Shown piece after piece: positions 16,688 through 26,125 of a stretch of 38,849 nucleotides of DNA (position 1 is its first letter; each line of letters begins with the position of its first letter). A model generated the notes under the pieces. The model did no database searches. It saw only the letters and a list, made by a program, of their open reading frames with translations, and was not told the DNA's origin. Where the stretch lies: positions 1-38,849 of the forward strand of contig CALXTF010000010.1 of assembly GCA_944391335.1 (NCBI GenBank), read 5' to 3'. The stretch is from an uncultured Alphaproteobacteria bacterium (GTDB taxonomy: Bacteria > Pseudomonadota > Alphaproteobacteria > RF32 > CAG-239). Position numbers and translations under genes: made by a program.

Positions 16688-18085
16688 GTGCTTACTTTCA
16701 GCTTTTTTATTGCTGTTTTTTTTACTATTTCATGGATTGTTTATATCGGCGCATACGTCTTTTCTCATGTGGAAGGAATGGAATTGTCCGCTTTGGGACT
16801 TATGGATATCGCCGTGTATGTTATGTTGATGGTAGCTCCTTTATTTATCATATGGATGATATGGAATGCCTTTTATCGGTTACACTTTGAAAAAAACATC
16901 GTTCGTCAATTTAAAAATGTTGAGGCGCAAATAAGACAACAACAAGAATTTATGCAAACATCTGTCCGTTTGTTTTATCAATTTCAAAAAAATAATGAAA
17001 AAAATTTTATTCTTAATCAAACAGAGCTGTTTATTGGGGAATTAAACGGTTTAATTGCCGATATACTTCAACGTTATAATTTTATTACCGATTCGGAAGC
17101 GGCTAAATTGTGGATGACGGCGGAAAAAGGAAATAAATGGGGATTTGCCAAGGCTTTGATTAATATGCAAAATACAAGTGTTGATTTTGATGGACGTTTG
17201 TATCGTATGGCATTAAAAGAAAATATGTTAAGCGGTACGATTCATGAATTTTGTGTACGTTACGCGCGGCTGATTGAATTACTTAAAGATTGCGATCAAG
17301 AAAAAATTTTTCTCAATATTATTGAAACAGGAGCATTAGGAAAAGTTTTTGCAATTTTGGCTCCCCTTTTTGATAACCTGCAACAAGAAAAAATGCAAGA
17401 ATATGACGACAATACGGAAAAAACAGAAATTACGGCAGATGTTAATATGAAAATTGAAATTCATAATCCTGAAGAACAAAATTTATCACCTTCTCAAGCG
17501 CAAGAAGTGGAGAACATAAAAGAACAAGAGCCAATCGAAAATGAAAAATTATCGGAAACACAAATAAATGTTGCAGAAACAACCAAGGAAAACAACGAAC
17601 AACAATTGATAAATGAAAATGAAAAGCAAAAGGAAGAAAAAACGGAAGAAAAAAAGTTAGAAGAAGAAATTAATCAAATGTTTTTAGGTGCGGGTGTTCG
17701 CGGAGATGATGATAATTATAATGAAAAATCCTTTTTCTTTCCTAAATTTAGCCACTTATTTAAACGTGGAATAAAACATAAACAAGCCTTGCCGTCAAAT
17801 GAAGATGAAATAGATCCCTTAACGCTTGCTTTAGAAAGAAGTTTCGGAAAATTAGCTGAAGACGCACCAGCACCAAAATCTCGTTTGGATAAAATATTAA
17901 ACGCTAAAGATGAACAAACAGAAAATGACGAAAAATATACATTTGCTTCAACAAATGAAACAATTTTAAAATTACAACAAGAATTAGAAGACTTGAAAAT
18001 TGAAAATCATACAGAAATAAATGAAGAAGAAAATTTAAATTATCAAGGCGGGAACAATGAAAATAATTCTAAATCGGAAATTTAG
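16688..18085 (+). CDS. Membrane-anchored coiled-coil protein with acidic disordered tail, function unknown
   Basis: About 465 residues. Two membrane segments (about 3-27 and 40-62) precede a coiled-coil/helical cytoplasmic part (about 75-230) with WMTAEKGNKWGFAKALINMQ. Then follows a long Glu/Lys/Asn/Gln-rich, low-complexity region (about 245-465) that looks disordered. AGGGAG (16675-16680) is only one base from the ATG at 16682 but seven from the in-frame GTG at 16688, so the GTG is preferred. Its end overlaps yejA by 29 bases, so the two are co-translated. No family is recognised; a scaffold or polar-localisation role is possible but unsupported. Confidence 0.6.
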   Translation: MLTFSFFIAVFFTISWIVYIGAYVFSHVEGMELSALGLMDIAVYVMLMVAPLFIIWMIWNAFYRLHFEKNIVRQFKNVEAQIRQQQEFMQTSVRLFYQFQKNNEKNFILNQTELFIGELNGLIADILQRYNFITDSEAAKLWMTAEKGNKWGFAKALINMQNTSVDFDGRLYRMALKENMLSGTIHEFCVRYARLIELLKDCDQEKIFLNIIETGALGKVFAILAPLFDNLQQEKMQEYDDNTEKTEITADVNMKIEIHNPEEQNLSPSQAQEVENIKEQEPIENEKLSETQINVAETTKENNEQQLINENEKQKEEKTEEKKLEEEINQMFLGAGVRGDDDNYNEKSFFFPKFSHLFKRGIKHKQALPSNEDEIDPLTLALERSFGKLAEDAPAPKSRLDKILNAKDEQTENDEKYTFASTNETILKLQQELEDLKIENHTEINEEENLNYQGGNNENNSKSEI

Positions 18086-19871
18086 AACTTTCTTCATTTT
18101 ATTTGGAATGCTTCTATTGTCTAAATCCGTAATTGCAATGGAAAGTTCCTCAATATCATTATATAATAATCCTAAATATACGGGAAAATGGGAACATTTT
18201 GAGTATGTTAATCCCAATGCACCCAAAGGAGGAAAAATCGCTTTACCGGCTTATGGTACTTTTGATAATTTTAATCCCTTTATTTTTAAAGGAATTGCGG
18301 CTACGCAAGTTGTTGCTTTAACCATGGATTCTCTGGCTGTTGTTCCTGATGACGATATTACGACGGCATATCCGTTGATTGCTAAGAAATTTGATTTAAC
18401 GGAAGAATATATAGAATTTTTTATTGACGAACGGGCAAGATTTTCTGACGGAACAGAAATTACGGCCGATGATGTTATTTTTAGTTTTCAAAGCCTAGTA
18501 GAAAAAGGATCGCCTTTTTATAAAATTTATTATGCGGATGTGGATAAAGTTGAAAAAACAGGAAATTTAAGTGTGCGGTTTTATTTTAAAGAAAAAAGTA
18601 AAAATAAAGAACTTCCTTTAATTTTATCACAAATGTTGATTTATTCCAAACGAGATTGGCAAGGCAAAGACTTTGCAAAACCTTATCTTAAAGCTCCTCT
18701 TGGTAGTGGTCCCTATGTATTAACAGATTTTGAAACCAATAAGTATTTAATTTTTAAAAGAAATCCGAATTATTGGGCAAAAGATTTACCTTCGCGCAAA
18801 GGCTTTTTTAATTTTGATGAAATTCGCTATGACTATTATCAAGATACGACAGTTACTCTACAAGCCTTATTTTCCGGTAATATTGATGTGCGAGAAGAAT
18901 ATATAGCTAAAATATGGTCTACAGGCTATGATAACGATAAAGTAAAAAAAGGAGAAATTATTAAAGAAGAAATTCCGCATAGCGAAACAGCACGTTTGCA
19001 AAATTTTGCGTTTAATCTTCGAAAACCGCAATTTTCAGATCGCCGAGTTCGACAGGCAATAGGTTTGGCGTTTAATTTTGAATGGGCTAAAAAAAATTTA
19101 TTTTACAATCAATATGAAAGGTTGACAAGTTATTTTACAAACAGCGGAATGGAAGCCAAAGACTTGCCTAAAGGAAAAGAATTGGAAATTCTCGAAAAAT
19201 ATAAACAACAATTACCGGACACAGTTTTTACAGAAGTTCCCACTCATCCAATATATAGTGATTATATTTCAGCACGGGAAAATTTACGCCAAGCCGTAAA
19301 CTTGCTTAAAGAGGCAGGATATGATTTTGTTAATGGTAAAATGACAAATATGAAAACAGGACAACCATTGAAATTTGAAATTTTAAGTAATTCGGCCAAC
19401 GGTAGTTCTTTTACACGAGTTATGCTGCCATTTTTACAGAATTTAAAAAAAATAGGAATAGATGCTTCTTTTCGTAATTTAGAAGTTAATGTTTTCAAGA
19501 ACAGATTAGATAACTTTGATTTTGATATGGCAATTATCACATTTCCCATTAGTCGATTACCCGGTAATGAACAAAAGGAATTTTGGGGAAGTTCAAGCGC
19601 CGATGTTAAAGGAAGTTTTAATATTATAGGCATAAAGAATCCGGTTGTTGATAAATTGTTGGATGGTTTGGTTTCGGCACAAACAAGAGAGGATTATAAA
19701 GCATATATAAGCGCACTTGATAGAGTGTTGCTTAATGAATATTATATGATTATGCAGTGGTACGCACCGAAGAAACAAGTTGCGTATCATAATAAATTTT
19801 CTCATCCACAGACGGATTTAAAAGTTGGATTTCAACCTTATACATGGTGGATAAAAGAGGATAAAAATTAA
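18057..19871 (+). CDS. yejA: Extracellular solute-binding protein family 5 (YejA-like)
   Basis: 604-residue periplasmic peptide-binding protein of an ABC importer, most like YejA (microcin C and peptide uptake). The signal peptide (residues 1-27) ends VIA before Met. The SBP_bac_5 body contains [50 protein letters not shown] and [16 protein letters not shown], wording shared with YejA. Shine-Dalgarno AAGGCGGG lies before the ATG inside the end of the previous gene. Its TAA shares one base with the yejB start. No ATPase gene is nearby. Confidence 0.9.
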   Translation: MKIILNRKFRTFFILFGMLLLSKSVIAMESSSISLYNNPKYTGKWEHFEYVNPNAPKGGKIALPAYGTFDNFNPFIFKGIAATQVVALTMDSLAVVPDDDITTAYPLIAKKFDLTEEYIEFFIDERARFSDGTEITADDVIFSFQSLVEKGSPFYKIYYADVDKVEKTGNLSVRFYFKEKSKNKELPLILSQMLIYSKRDWQGKDFAKPYLKAPLGSGPYVLTDFETNKYLIFKRNPNYWAKDLPSRKGFFNFDEIRYDYYQDTTVTLQALFSGNIDVREEYIAKIWSTGYDNDKVKKGEIIKEEIPHSETARLQNFAFNLRKPQFSDRRVRQAIGLAFNFEWAKKNLFYNQYERLTSYFTNSGMEAKDLPKGKELEILEKYKQQLPDTVFTEVPTHPIYSDYISARENLRQAVNLLKEAGYDFVNGKMTNMKTGQPLKFEILSNSANGSSFTRVMLPFLQNLKKIGIDASFRNLEVNVFKNRLDNFDFDMAIITFPISRLPGNEQKEFWGSSSADVKGSFNIIGIKNPVVDKLLDGLVSAQTREDYKAYISALDRVLLNEYYMIMQWYAPKKQVAYHNKFSHPQTDLKVGFQPYTWWIKEDKN

Positions 19872-20944
19872 TGCGCAATTATATTATTAAAAGATTGTTT
19901 TTAATACCAGTAACTCTTTTAGGAATTTTATTGATTAATTTTATAATTATTCAATTGGCTCCAGGGGGACCTATTGAACATACATTGGCAAAGTACAGGG
20001 GAATGAATGTTGACAGTGCGTCTCAAATATCTTCTTCGGTTGAAATGCAAATGAACGCTCAAGATAATGTTTATCGTGGAGCGCAAGGCGTTCCGGAGGA
20101 ATTAATTAAGGAATTAGAAAAACAATTTGGTTTTGATAAACCTTTGGGTGAACGTTTATGGAAAATGATAAAAGATTACGCGTGTTTTGATTTTGGTCAT
20201 AGTTATTATCAGGATAAAAGTGTTTTAAAACTTATTGGTGAAAGGATGCCCGTTTCAATATCTTTAGGTTTATGGTCGACATTAATTATTTATTTAATAG
20301 CGATTCCGTTAGGAATAAAAAAAGCAACAGAAGATGGTTCTCAATTTGATGTGTGGACCTCATTTATAATTATTCTCGGATCAGCAATACCTGTTTTTCT
20401 TTTTGCTGTTTTTTTAATCGTTTTTTTTGCCGGAGGAACATATTTTCAATGGTTTCCCTTACGCGGATTGAGTTCGGATAATTGGGAGGAATTAAGCTTT
20501 TTTGAAAAAATATTTGATTATTTCCACCACATAGCTTTACCCGTAACGGCGATGGTTATAGGTGGTTTTGCCAGTTTAACAATGCTTACAAAAAATTCAT
20601 TTCTTGAAGAATTAAATAAACCATATGTTTTAACGGCAAGAGCCAAAGGTTTGAATAAAAATCAAATATTATACGGTCATGTTTTTCGCAACGCGATGTT
20701 AATTGTTATTGCAGGTTTCCCCTCGCTATTAATCAAAATGCTGTTTACGGGATCTCTGTTGGTTGAAGTTATTTTTTCTCTTAACGGATTGGGCTTGTTA
20801 GGTTATGAATCGATTATGACGCGGGATTATCCGGTTATTTTTGGAACTTTATATATATTTGCATTATTAGGATTGATTTTAAAGTTAGTAAGTGATGTTA
20901 CATACTCACTTGTTGATCCACGAATTAATTTTGAAAAAATTTAA
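19871..20944 (+). CDS. yejB: Peptide ABC transporter permease (YejB-like)
   Basis: 357-residue inner-membrane permease of the DppB/YejB type. The N-terminal segment [19 protein letters not shown] is followed by an extended periplasmic loop (about 35-90) as in YejB. A cytoplasmic EAA-type loop [21 protein letters not shown] couples to the ATPase, and the protein ends [12 protein letters not shown]. It overlaps yejA by one base (TAATG). In the standard locus yejE (second permease) and yejF (double ATPase) follow directly; here an unrelated oxidoreductase does, so YejB would have to find its partners elsewhere. Confidence 0.9.
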   Translation: MRNYIIKRLFLIPVTLLGILLINFIIIQLAPGGPIEHTLAKYRGMNVDSASQISSSVEMQMNAQDNVYRGAQGVPEELIKELEKQFGFDKPLGERLWKMIKDYACFDFGHSYYQDKSVLKLIGERMPVSISLGLWSTLIIYLIAIPLGIKKATEDGSQFDVWTSFIIILGSAIPVFLFAVFLIVFFAGGTYFQWFPLRGLSSDNWEELSFFEKIFDYFHHIALPVTAMVIGGFASLTMLTKNSFLEELNKPYVLTARAKGLNKNQILYGHVFRNAMLIVIAGFPSLLIKMLFTGSLLVEVIFSLNGLGLLGYESIMTRDYPVIFGTLYIFALLGLILKLVSDVTYSLVDPRINFEKI

Positions 20945-21007
20945 CAATAAAATGTAACAAATTGTAACAAGATGTTAGAAGATTTAAAGTTAAAAATATG
21001 ATATACA

Positions 21008-21013
21008 TATAAT
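21008..21013 (+). promoter_or_regulatory. Probable -10 of the Gfo/Idh gene
   Basis: A consensus TATAAT about 40 bases before the start codon. The -35 is poor (TTAAAG at 18-base spacing). Upstream lies a direct repeat TGTAACAA (20953-20960 and 20963-20970), one helical turn apart, that could be an activator site. Confidence 0.35.
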
Positions 21014-21054
21014 CAAAATAATATTCTAACCCTTAAACTAAGGACATTTAAAGT

Positions 21055-22080
21055 ATGGCTAAAATCAAAATCGGCGTTATTGGCGCAGGTATGATGGGTA
21101 AAAATCACCTTAAAACATATAAAACTTTACCCAATGTTGATCTTGTAGGTGTTTATGATATATATCCCGAAGCGGCAAAAGCTGCTGCCGAAATGTTTGG
21201 CATTAAAGCTTTTAAGTCAATGGAAGATGTTGCAAAACATGTAGATGCGGTTAGTGTGGTTACGACATCTGTTACCCATGCGGATGTTGGAGAGTTTTTC
21301 TTAAATCATGGAATACATTGCATGATGGAAAAACCTTTGGCAACCTCTGAAGAAGGATGTTTGCGCCTTATTAATGCGGCTAAGAAAAATAATGTCACAT
21401 TACTTGTCGGACATATTGAAAGATTTAATCCTGCAGTAGAACAAATGGGTAAAATATTAACCGATACATCTAAAATCCGTTCTTTGACGGCTCAAAGAAT
21501 GTCCGCGGCTTCCGGACGTATTACAGATGTTGATGTGGCTATGGATTTGATGATACATGATGTCGAAGTTATTCAATCATTAGTCAAATCTCCGGTTATT
21601 AATGTTCAGGCAGCCGCAGTTAAAACATCGGATCATATGGATGGAAAAGATTATATTACCGCCGTACTTGAATTTGCAAACGGGGTAACGGCAAATATTA
21701 CAGCCAGTCGTATAACACAAGCTCGTGTTCGAACATTAACAGTAACGACCGATACAAATTATATTGATATGGATTTTATTAATCAAAGTATTAATGTCCA
21801 TTCACAAGGGCGTATGCCATATGTTAATCAAGAAAATATTCCGGAATGGATGAATTATGGTCTAAAGGGAAGTGTTGAACAATTATTTATTCCAAGTAAT
21901 CAACCTCTCAGTGCAGAACTCAGCCATTTTATAAGCTGCATTAAAGGAGAAGCAACACCAAGAATTAGCGGTGAAAATGCACTCGAAGCATTAAGAGTTA
22001 TTTGGCAAGTGGAGGATAAACTTGGTTTGCTTAACAATCAGAAAACAGCACCTTTAAAACAATCTTATTCAGCGGCATAA
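21055..22080 (+). CDS. Gfo/Idh/MocA-family NAD(P)-dependent oxidoreductase (GnnA-like)
   Basis: 341 residues. A Rossmann fold opens with IGVIGAGMMGKNH (6-18), the family EKP motif is at 92-94, and LVGHIERFNPAVEQM follows. The phrase GHIERFNP is shared with GnnA, the UDP-GlcNAc 3-dehydrogenase used to make 2,3-diamino sugar lipid A. The C-terminal alpha/beta domain includes DLMIHDVEVI, a typical substrate-binding stretch. Shine-Dalgarno AAGGAC lies nine bases before the ATG. The aminotransferase partner GnnB is not in the window, so the exact sugar is uncertain. Confidence 0.85.
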   Translation: MAKIKIGVIGAGMMGKNHLKTYKTLPNVDLVGVYDIYPEAAKAAAEMFGIKAFKSMEDVAKHVDAVSVVTTSVTHADVGEFFLNHGIHCMMEKPLATSEEGCLRLINAAKKNNVTLLVGHIERFNPAVEQMGKILTDTSKIRSLTAQRMSAASGRITDVDVAMDLMIHDVEVIQSLVKSPVINVQAAAVKTSDHMDGKDYITAVLEFANGVTANITASRITQARVRTLTVTTDTNYIDMDFINQSINVHSQGRMPYVNQENIPEWMNYGLKGSVEQLFIPSNQPLSAELSHFISCIKGEATPRISGENALEALRVIWQVEDKLGLLNNQKTAPLKQSYSAA

Positions 22081-22095
22081 AGATATCTAAATCTA

Positions 22096-22842
22096 ATGAT
22101 ACAACGATATAAAATTATTATAGAATATGATGGAACAACATTACTTGGTTGGCAAAAACAACAAGACGGTAAAAGTGTTCAAGAATTTTTAGAAAAAGCG
22201 ATATATTCATTTTGTCAGGAAGATATTGAAGTTTATGGAGCGGGACGAACGGATGCCGGAGTCCATGCTTTAGCTCAAGTCGCGCATTTTGATTTACAAA
22301 AAGAAGTTGATGTTTTTCGCCTACAAGAAGCCTTAAACGCACATTTACGAGCAATGGAAGCACCAGTAGCTGTTTTGTCAGCGCAAAAAGTCGGATCAGA
22401 TTTTCATGCGCGCTATTCGGCAAAAGGAAGGTCGTACCTCTATAGAATTACGACCCGTCGCGCTCCATTAATAATAGATAAAAATCGAAGTTGGTTGGTT
22501 GTTGTTCCCTTAGATGTAAAAAAAATGAGAGAAGGAGCAAAATATCTTATTGGATATCATGATTTTAGCTCATTTCGTGCGGTTAAATGCCAAGCCAAAA
22601 CCCCGCTTAAAACCCTTGATAAATTAGAAATCATAGAAGAAAAAGAAAATATAATTTTTTATGTAGAGGCACGTTCTTTTTTGCATCATCAAGTGCGTAA
22701 CATGGTTGGAACCTTAAAAATGGTGGGAGATGGACATTTATCACCAGAAGACATTAAAACAATTCTTGAAGCGAAAGATAGGCGTCGAGCCGGTCCAACC
22801 GCACCGGCTTGTGGACTATATCTTAAAGAAATTATGTATTGA
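22096..22842 (+). CDS. truA: tRNA pseudouridine(38-40) synthase
   Basis: 248 residues, normal TruA length. The catalytic block GAGRTDAGVHA contains D53, preceded by YDGTTLLGWQKQ. YSAKGRSYLYRI and FLHHQVRNMVGTL are further family blocks. TruA modifies uridines 38-40 in the anticodon stem-loop of many tRNAs. It starts 15 bases after the oxidoreductase and has a terminator after it. Confidence 0.97.
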   Translation: MIQRYKIIIEYDGTTLLGWQKQQDGKSVQEFLEKAIYSFCQEDIEVYGAGRTDAGVHALAQVAHFDLQKEVDVFRLQEALNAHLRAMEAPVAVLSAQKVGSDFHARYSAKGRSYLYRITTRRAPLIIDKNRSWLVVVPLDVKKMREGAKYLIGYHDFSSFRAVKCQAKTPLKTLDKLEIIEEKENIIFYVEARSFLHHQVRNMVGTLKMVGDGHLSPEDIKTILEAKDRRRAGPTAPACGLYLKEIMY

Positions 22843-22850
22843 TAATTCAT

Positions 22851-22871
22851 AAAAATACAGTTGTATTTTTT
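22851..22871 (+). terminator. Terminator after truA
   Basis: AAAAATAC (22851-22858) pairs with GTATTTTT (22863-22870) around AGTT, with an extra T following. It is short and AT-rich, so only moderately strong. Confidence 0.55.
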
Positions 22872-22888
22872 AATAGCTCCGTTATACT
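22861..22888 (+). promoter_or_regulatory. Candidate promoter of the hydrogenase operon
   Basis: TTGTAT (22861-22866), 16 bases, TATACT (22883-22888), followed by a leader of about 28 bases and the Shine-Dalgarno AAAGGAG. The -35 overlaps the truA terminator stem. Confidence 0.45.
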
Positions 22889-22922
22889 TTTCTTTATCAA
22901 TCGGCCATAAAGGAGAAAAGAA

Positions 22923-23183
22923 ATGGCACATTTGATTAAAATCTGTATGGGAAGCTCTTGCTTTGCCCGCGGAAATGCAAAAAATCTCCAATTAATCCAA
23001 AGCTTTTTGGATCAAAATAACATTAAAGCCGAAATAGAATTAGTTGGAATGCGGTGTTGTAATCGTTGTGCCGTTGGTCCCAATATTACTATTGATGACA
23101 AAGAATATCATCATGTCGATAATGAAATGCTTCTTGATATATTAGAAAAAATTTTATTAACTTCTGAGAGAAAAAATGTCTGA
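22923..23183 (+). CDS. Thioredoxin-like [2Fe-2S] ferredoxin (first copy)
   Basis: 86-residue thioredoxin-fold [2Fe-2S] protein of the NuoE/HndA-C-terminal type. Cluster ligands are the C-x4-C pair C8 and C13 (ICMGSSC) and the C-x3-C pair C45 and C49 (RCCNRC), followed by the family phrase AVGPNITIDDKEYHHV. It would shuttle electrons to or from the adjacent hydrogenase. A strong AAAGGAG ribosome-binding site precedes it, it is the first gene of the operon, and its stop overlaps the next start by 8 bases (ATGTCTGA). Confidence 0.9.
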   Translation: MAHLIKICMGSSCFARGNAKNLQLIQSFLDQNNIKAEIELVGMRCCNRCAVGPNITIDDKEYHHVDNEMLLDILEKILLTSERKNV

Positions 23184-24942
23184 TCGTAAATATCCGTTAT
23201 ATACCATTAAAAATAATTGTATGGACTGTTATAAATGTGTCCGCCGCTGTCCGGTTAAGGCTATAAAAATTGAAGACAACAGCGCGCAAATTATACCGGA
23301 ATTATGTATTGCTTGCGGAACATGTTATCGTGTTTGTCCGGCAAAAGCCAAACAACCGCGAAATGATTTAGCCAGAGCAAAATATTTAATAGAATCAGGA
23401 AAAGATGTTTATGTTTCGTTGGCTCCATCATGGATTACAGAATTTAAAGGGTTATCAGAAGAAAAAATGATAGCTTCACTTCGCCGTTTAGGTTTTAAAG
23501 GAGTTGGTGAAACAGCGGCAGGAGCCGAAGAAGTTTCCGCACATATAGCGCAAATGTTGAGCGAAAAAGAAACAGGTTTGTTTATTTCTACGGCTTGTCC
23601 TTCTGTTGTTGAATATATCCGTAAATATTTACCGGAAATGATAAAATATTTAACGCCGCTTTCCTCTCCGCTTCTAGCCCATTGCCAAATGCTAAAGAAT
23701 AAAATGGGACAAGATATAGAAATCGTTTTTGTTGGTCCGTGCATCGCAAAAAAACTTGAAGCAGATTCTCATCCCGAACTTTTAAGTTTGAGTTTAAGTT
23801 TTAATGACATTCGCCAGTGGTTTTTAGAAGCGGGAATAATCCCTGAGGAAATACGCAGCAGCGTTTATGATAAATTTGTGATGACTAAAGCACAAGAAGG
23901 AACGGCTTATCCCATTGAAGGAGGAATGATTGAAACCGTAAAAGCTTATGACAAAACGAAAACAGCTTATATGATGCAACTTTCCGGTATTCAAAATATA
24001 AAAAGAGAGTTATCAAATATGCATCCGGAACAATTTAATCGTCCGGTGTTTATAGAATGTCTGGCTTGTGTTGGTGGTTGTGTAGGGGGACCATGTATAA
24101 GCAATCGTATTTCTGGTTTTGATAAACGTATAGAAATATTGGAACAAAGCGATTTTTCTCAAGAGGCGGGAAAAAGATCTCCCACAACAGATATTACATT
24201 GCAATATGCACAAAAGCAAATTATTGAAAAAGAATATAGTGAAGCACAAATACGCAAAGCACTTTCCATGATTGGTAAATATGGTGTTGAAGATGAGTTA
24301 AATTGTGGTGGTTGCGGCTATGATAGTTGTCGTAATTTTGCAAAAGCGATGCTGTCCGGTAAAGCAGAAGCGGAAATGTGTGTTTCTAATATGAAACAAC
24401 AAGCCCAAAGAAAAGCAAATGCTCTTATACGTTGTATTCCCTCCCCCATAGTTATTGTCGACAATAATTTAAATATTATAGAGTATAATGAAAAGTTTGC
24501 GGAAACATTTTGGCAAGAAGAAAAACACGCGGAAATATATGAACAAAAAGATTTAAGAGGAGCGGATTTACGCGATTTTATAGATTTTACGAATTTATTT
24601 TCGGCTTCGCTTGATCTTGGACAAGATATTCGTCGGGAGCATGTTCGTTTTAACAATCACCTTTTTGATGTTGTCGTCTTTAACATTGATAAAAAACAAA
24701 TAGTTGGAGGAATTATTCAAGACGTCACAAAAATGGAAATGAAAAAAGAACAAATAGCAGAAAAAGCTCGAGATGTTATTCAAAAAAATTTATCTACGGT
24801 TCAACAAATTGCTTGCACACTTGGAGAACATATGGCGGAAACGGAAATATTATTACGATCAATAGCCGAAGATTACGCCGGCAGCGAACCAAAGAGTAAT
24901 ATTGAAAAATCAATAAAGTCATATGAGGAAGAAAATGAATAA
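23176..24942 (+). CDS. Sensory-type [FeFe] hydrogenase with PAS domain (group C, HydS-like)
   Basis: 588 residues. Two N-terminal [4Fe-4S] sites (C15, C18, C21, C25; C44, C47, C50, C54) precede an H-cluster domain with motifs TACPSVV (C141), VGPCIAKKLE (C189) and ECLACVGGCVGGPC (C298, C302). A further [4Fe-4S] motif (C377, C380, C385, C402) and a PAS domain (about 413-520; PIVIVDNNLNIIEYN) follow, with a helical tail. The proton-transfer cysteine of catalytic enzymes is Ala140, as in the characterised sensory enzyme TamHydS. The architecture matches group C [FeFe] hydrogenases proposed to sense H2; those next to phosphatases are termed C3. It overlaps both neighbours by 8 bases. Confidence 0.9.
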   Translation: MSDRKYPLYTIKNNCMDCYKCVRRCPVKAIKIEDNSAQIIPELCIACGTCYRVCPAKAKQPRNDLARAKYLIESGKDVYVSLAPSWITEFKGLSEEKMIASLRRLGFKGVGETAAGAEEVSAHIAQMLSEKETGLFISTACPSVVEYIRKYLPEMIKYLTPLSSPLLAHCQMLKNKMGQDIEIVFVGPCIAKKLEADSHPELLSLSLSFNDIRQWFLEAGIIPEEIRSSVYDKFVMTKAQEGTAYPIEGGMIETVKAYDKTKTAYMMQLSGIQNIKRELSNMHPEQFNRPVFIECLACVGGCVGGPCISNRISGFDKRIEILEQSDFSQEAGKRSPTTDITLQYAQKQIIEKEYSEAQIRKALSMIGKYGVEDELNCGGCGYDSCRNFAKAMLSGKAEAEMCVSNMKQQAQRKANALIRCIPSPIVIVDNNLNIIEYNEKFAETFWQEEKHAEIYEQKDLRGADLRDFIDFTNLFSASLDLGQDIRREHVRFNNHLFDVVVFNIDKKQIVGGIIQDVTKMEMKKEQIAEKARDVIQKNLSTVQQIACTLGEHMAETEILLRSIAEDYAGSEPKSNIEKSIKSYEEENE

Positions 24943-26110
24943 TTCCCTATTTATTGATGTTGGCTCATACCAAAAACAAAAGAATGGAGAAGATTGCTAC
25001 GGTGATACGATTTATTCAAAAAAAATTCCGGAAGAACGTCGAGTGATTAGTATTCTTTCTGATGGTTTGGGAAGCGGCGTTAAAGCAAATATTCTTTCTT
25101 CAATGACGACGCGTATGGCAATGAAGTTTATGGAAGATAATGCAGATCTTTTACGTTCATCAGAAATTATGATGGATGCCTTGCCTATTTGTCAGACAAG
25201 GAAAATCAGTTACGCAACATTTTCTATAGTTGATAGTGAATTAGAAGGGAAAACTCGTATTTTTGAAATGGATAATCCACATTTTATATTCATTCGCAAT
25301 AATAAATCATTATCAATTAAAGGACGAAAATTTTCTTCTCCCAAATGGAAAGAACGAGCGATTAATGCTTCACAAATTATGACACAGCCGGAAGATAGAA
25401 TTATTTTAATATCAGATGGAGTTACACAAGCAGGTATAGGAAATCAAAAATATCCACTTGGATGGGGACGTCAAGGATGTATAGACTATATATTAAAAGA
25501 AATACAAAAAGATCCTCGAATTTCTTCACAAACCTTGGCGCAAAAGATTGTTGAGGAAGCCTTAAATAAAGAAATAGGTAAAAAAGCAGGAGATGATATC
25601 AGTTGTATCTGCATATATTTTCGGATACCTCGTAAATTACTAGTTTTAACCGGTCCGCCATTTGATGAAGATAAGGATCATGAATTTGCCGAACTTGTTT
25701 CAGATTATGACGGTAAAGTTGCTATATGTGGAGGAACCACGGCAAATATCGTAGAAAGAGAATTATGTTTAAAATGTCAAATAGATAAAACAAGTTTTGA
25801 CACACAAATACCGATGTCATCAATCATGGAAGGAGTTGATTTGGTTACAGAAGGAATTTTAACCTTGACCGATGCATATCGTATGTTAAAAGAAGGAATA
25901 GATAGAAAATCAAATGTTGCATCAGTACGTTTGGTTAATTTACTTCTTAGTAGTGATAAAATAGATTTTGTGGTTGGAACCAAAATCAATATTGCTCATC
26001 AAGATCCCAATTTGCCTATGGAACTTGAAATCAGGCGCAATATTGTAAAAAAAATATTTAGATTACTGCAAAGCCGTTATTTAAAAGAAATATCAGTTAG
26101 ATACTTGTAA
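24935..26110 (+). CDS. SpoIIE/PP2C-family protein phosphatase with extra C-terminal domain
   Basis: 391 residues. A SpoIIE-type serine/threonine phosphatase domain (about 1-232) carries metal-binding acidic motifs: GEDCYGD (D20), LSDGLGSG (D43), ISDGVTQAG (D161) and AGDDISC (D220-D221). The remaining 160 residues (LLVLTGPPFDEDKDHEF ... VAICGGTTANI) form a separate domain I do not recognise. The start at 24935 is chosen over 24923 because GAGGAAG lies just before it and it gives an 8-base overlap (ATGAATAA) with the hydrogenase. It is the likely output of the PAS-hydrogenase sensor. No partner kinase or STAS protein is encoded in the window. Confidence 0.88.
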   Translation: MNNSLFIDVGSYQKQKNGEDCYGDTIYSKKIPEERRVISILSDGLGSGVKANILSSMTTRMAMKFMEDNADLLRSSEIMMDALPICQTRKISYATFSIVDSELEGKTRIFEMDNPHFIFIRNNKSLSIKGRKFSSPKWKERAINASQIMTQPEDRIILISDGVTQAGIGNQKYPLGWGRQGCIDYILKEIQKDPRISSQTLAQKIVEEALNKEIGKKAGDDISCICIYFRIPRKLLVLTGPPFDEDKDHEFAELVSDYDGKVAICGGTTANIVERELCLKCQIDKTSFDTQIPMSSIMEGVDLVTEGILTLTDAYRMLKEGIDRKSNVASVRLVNLLLSSDKIDFVVGTKINIAHQDPNLPMELEIRRNIVKKIFRLLQSRYLKEISVRYL

Positions 26111-26125
26111 GGAAAGGAACAAAAT

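Noticed and set aside
22843..22922. FNR-type site before the hydrogenase operon
   Set aside because: Anaerobic control would be expected, but only a lone ATCAA-like half (TTTATCAATC) is present without a partner.
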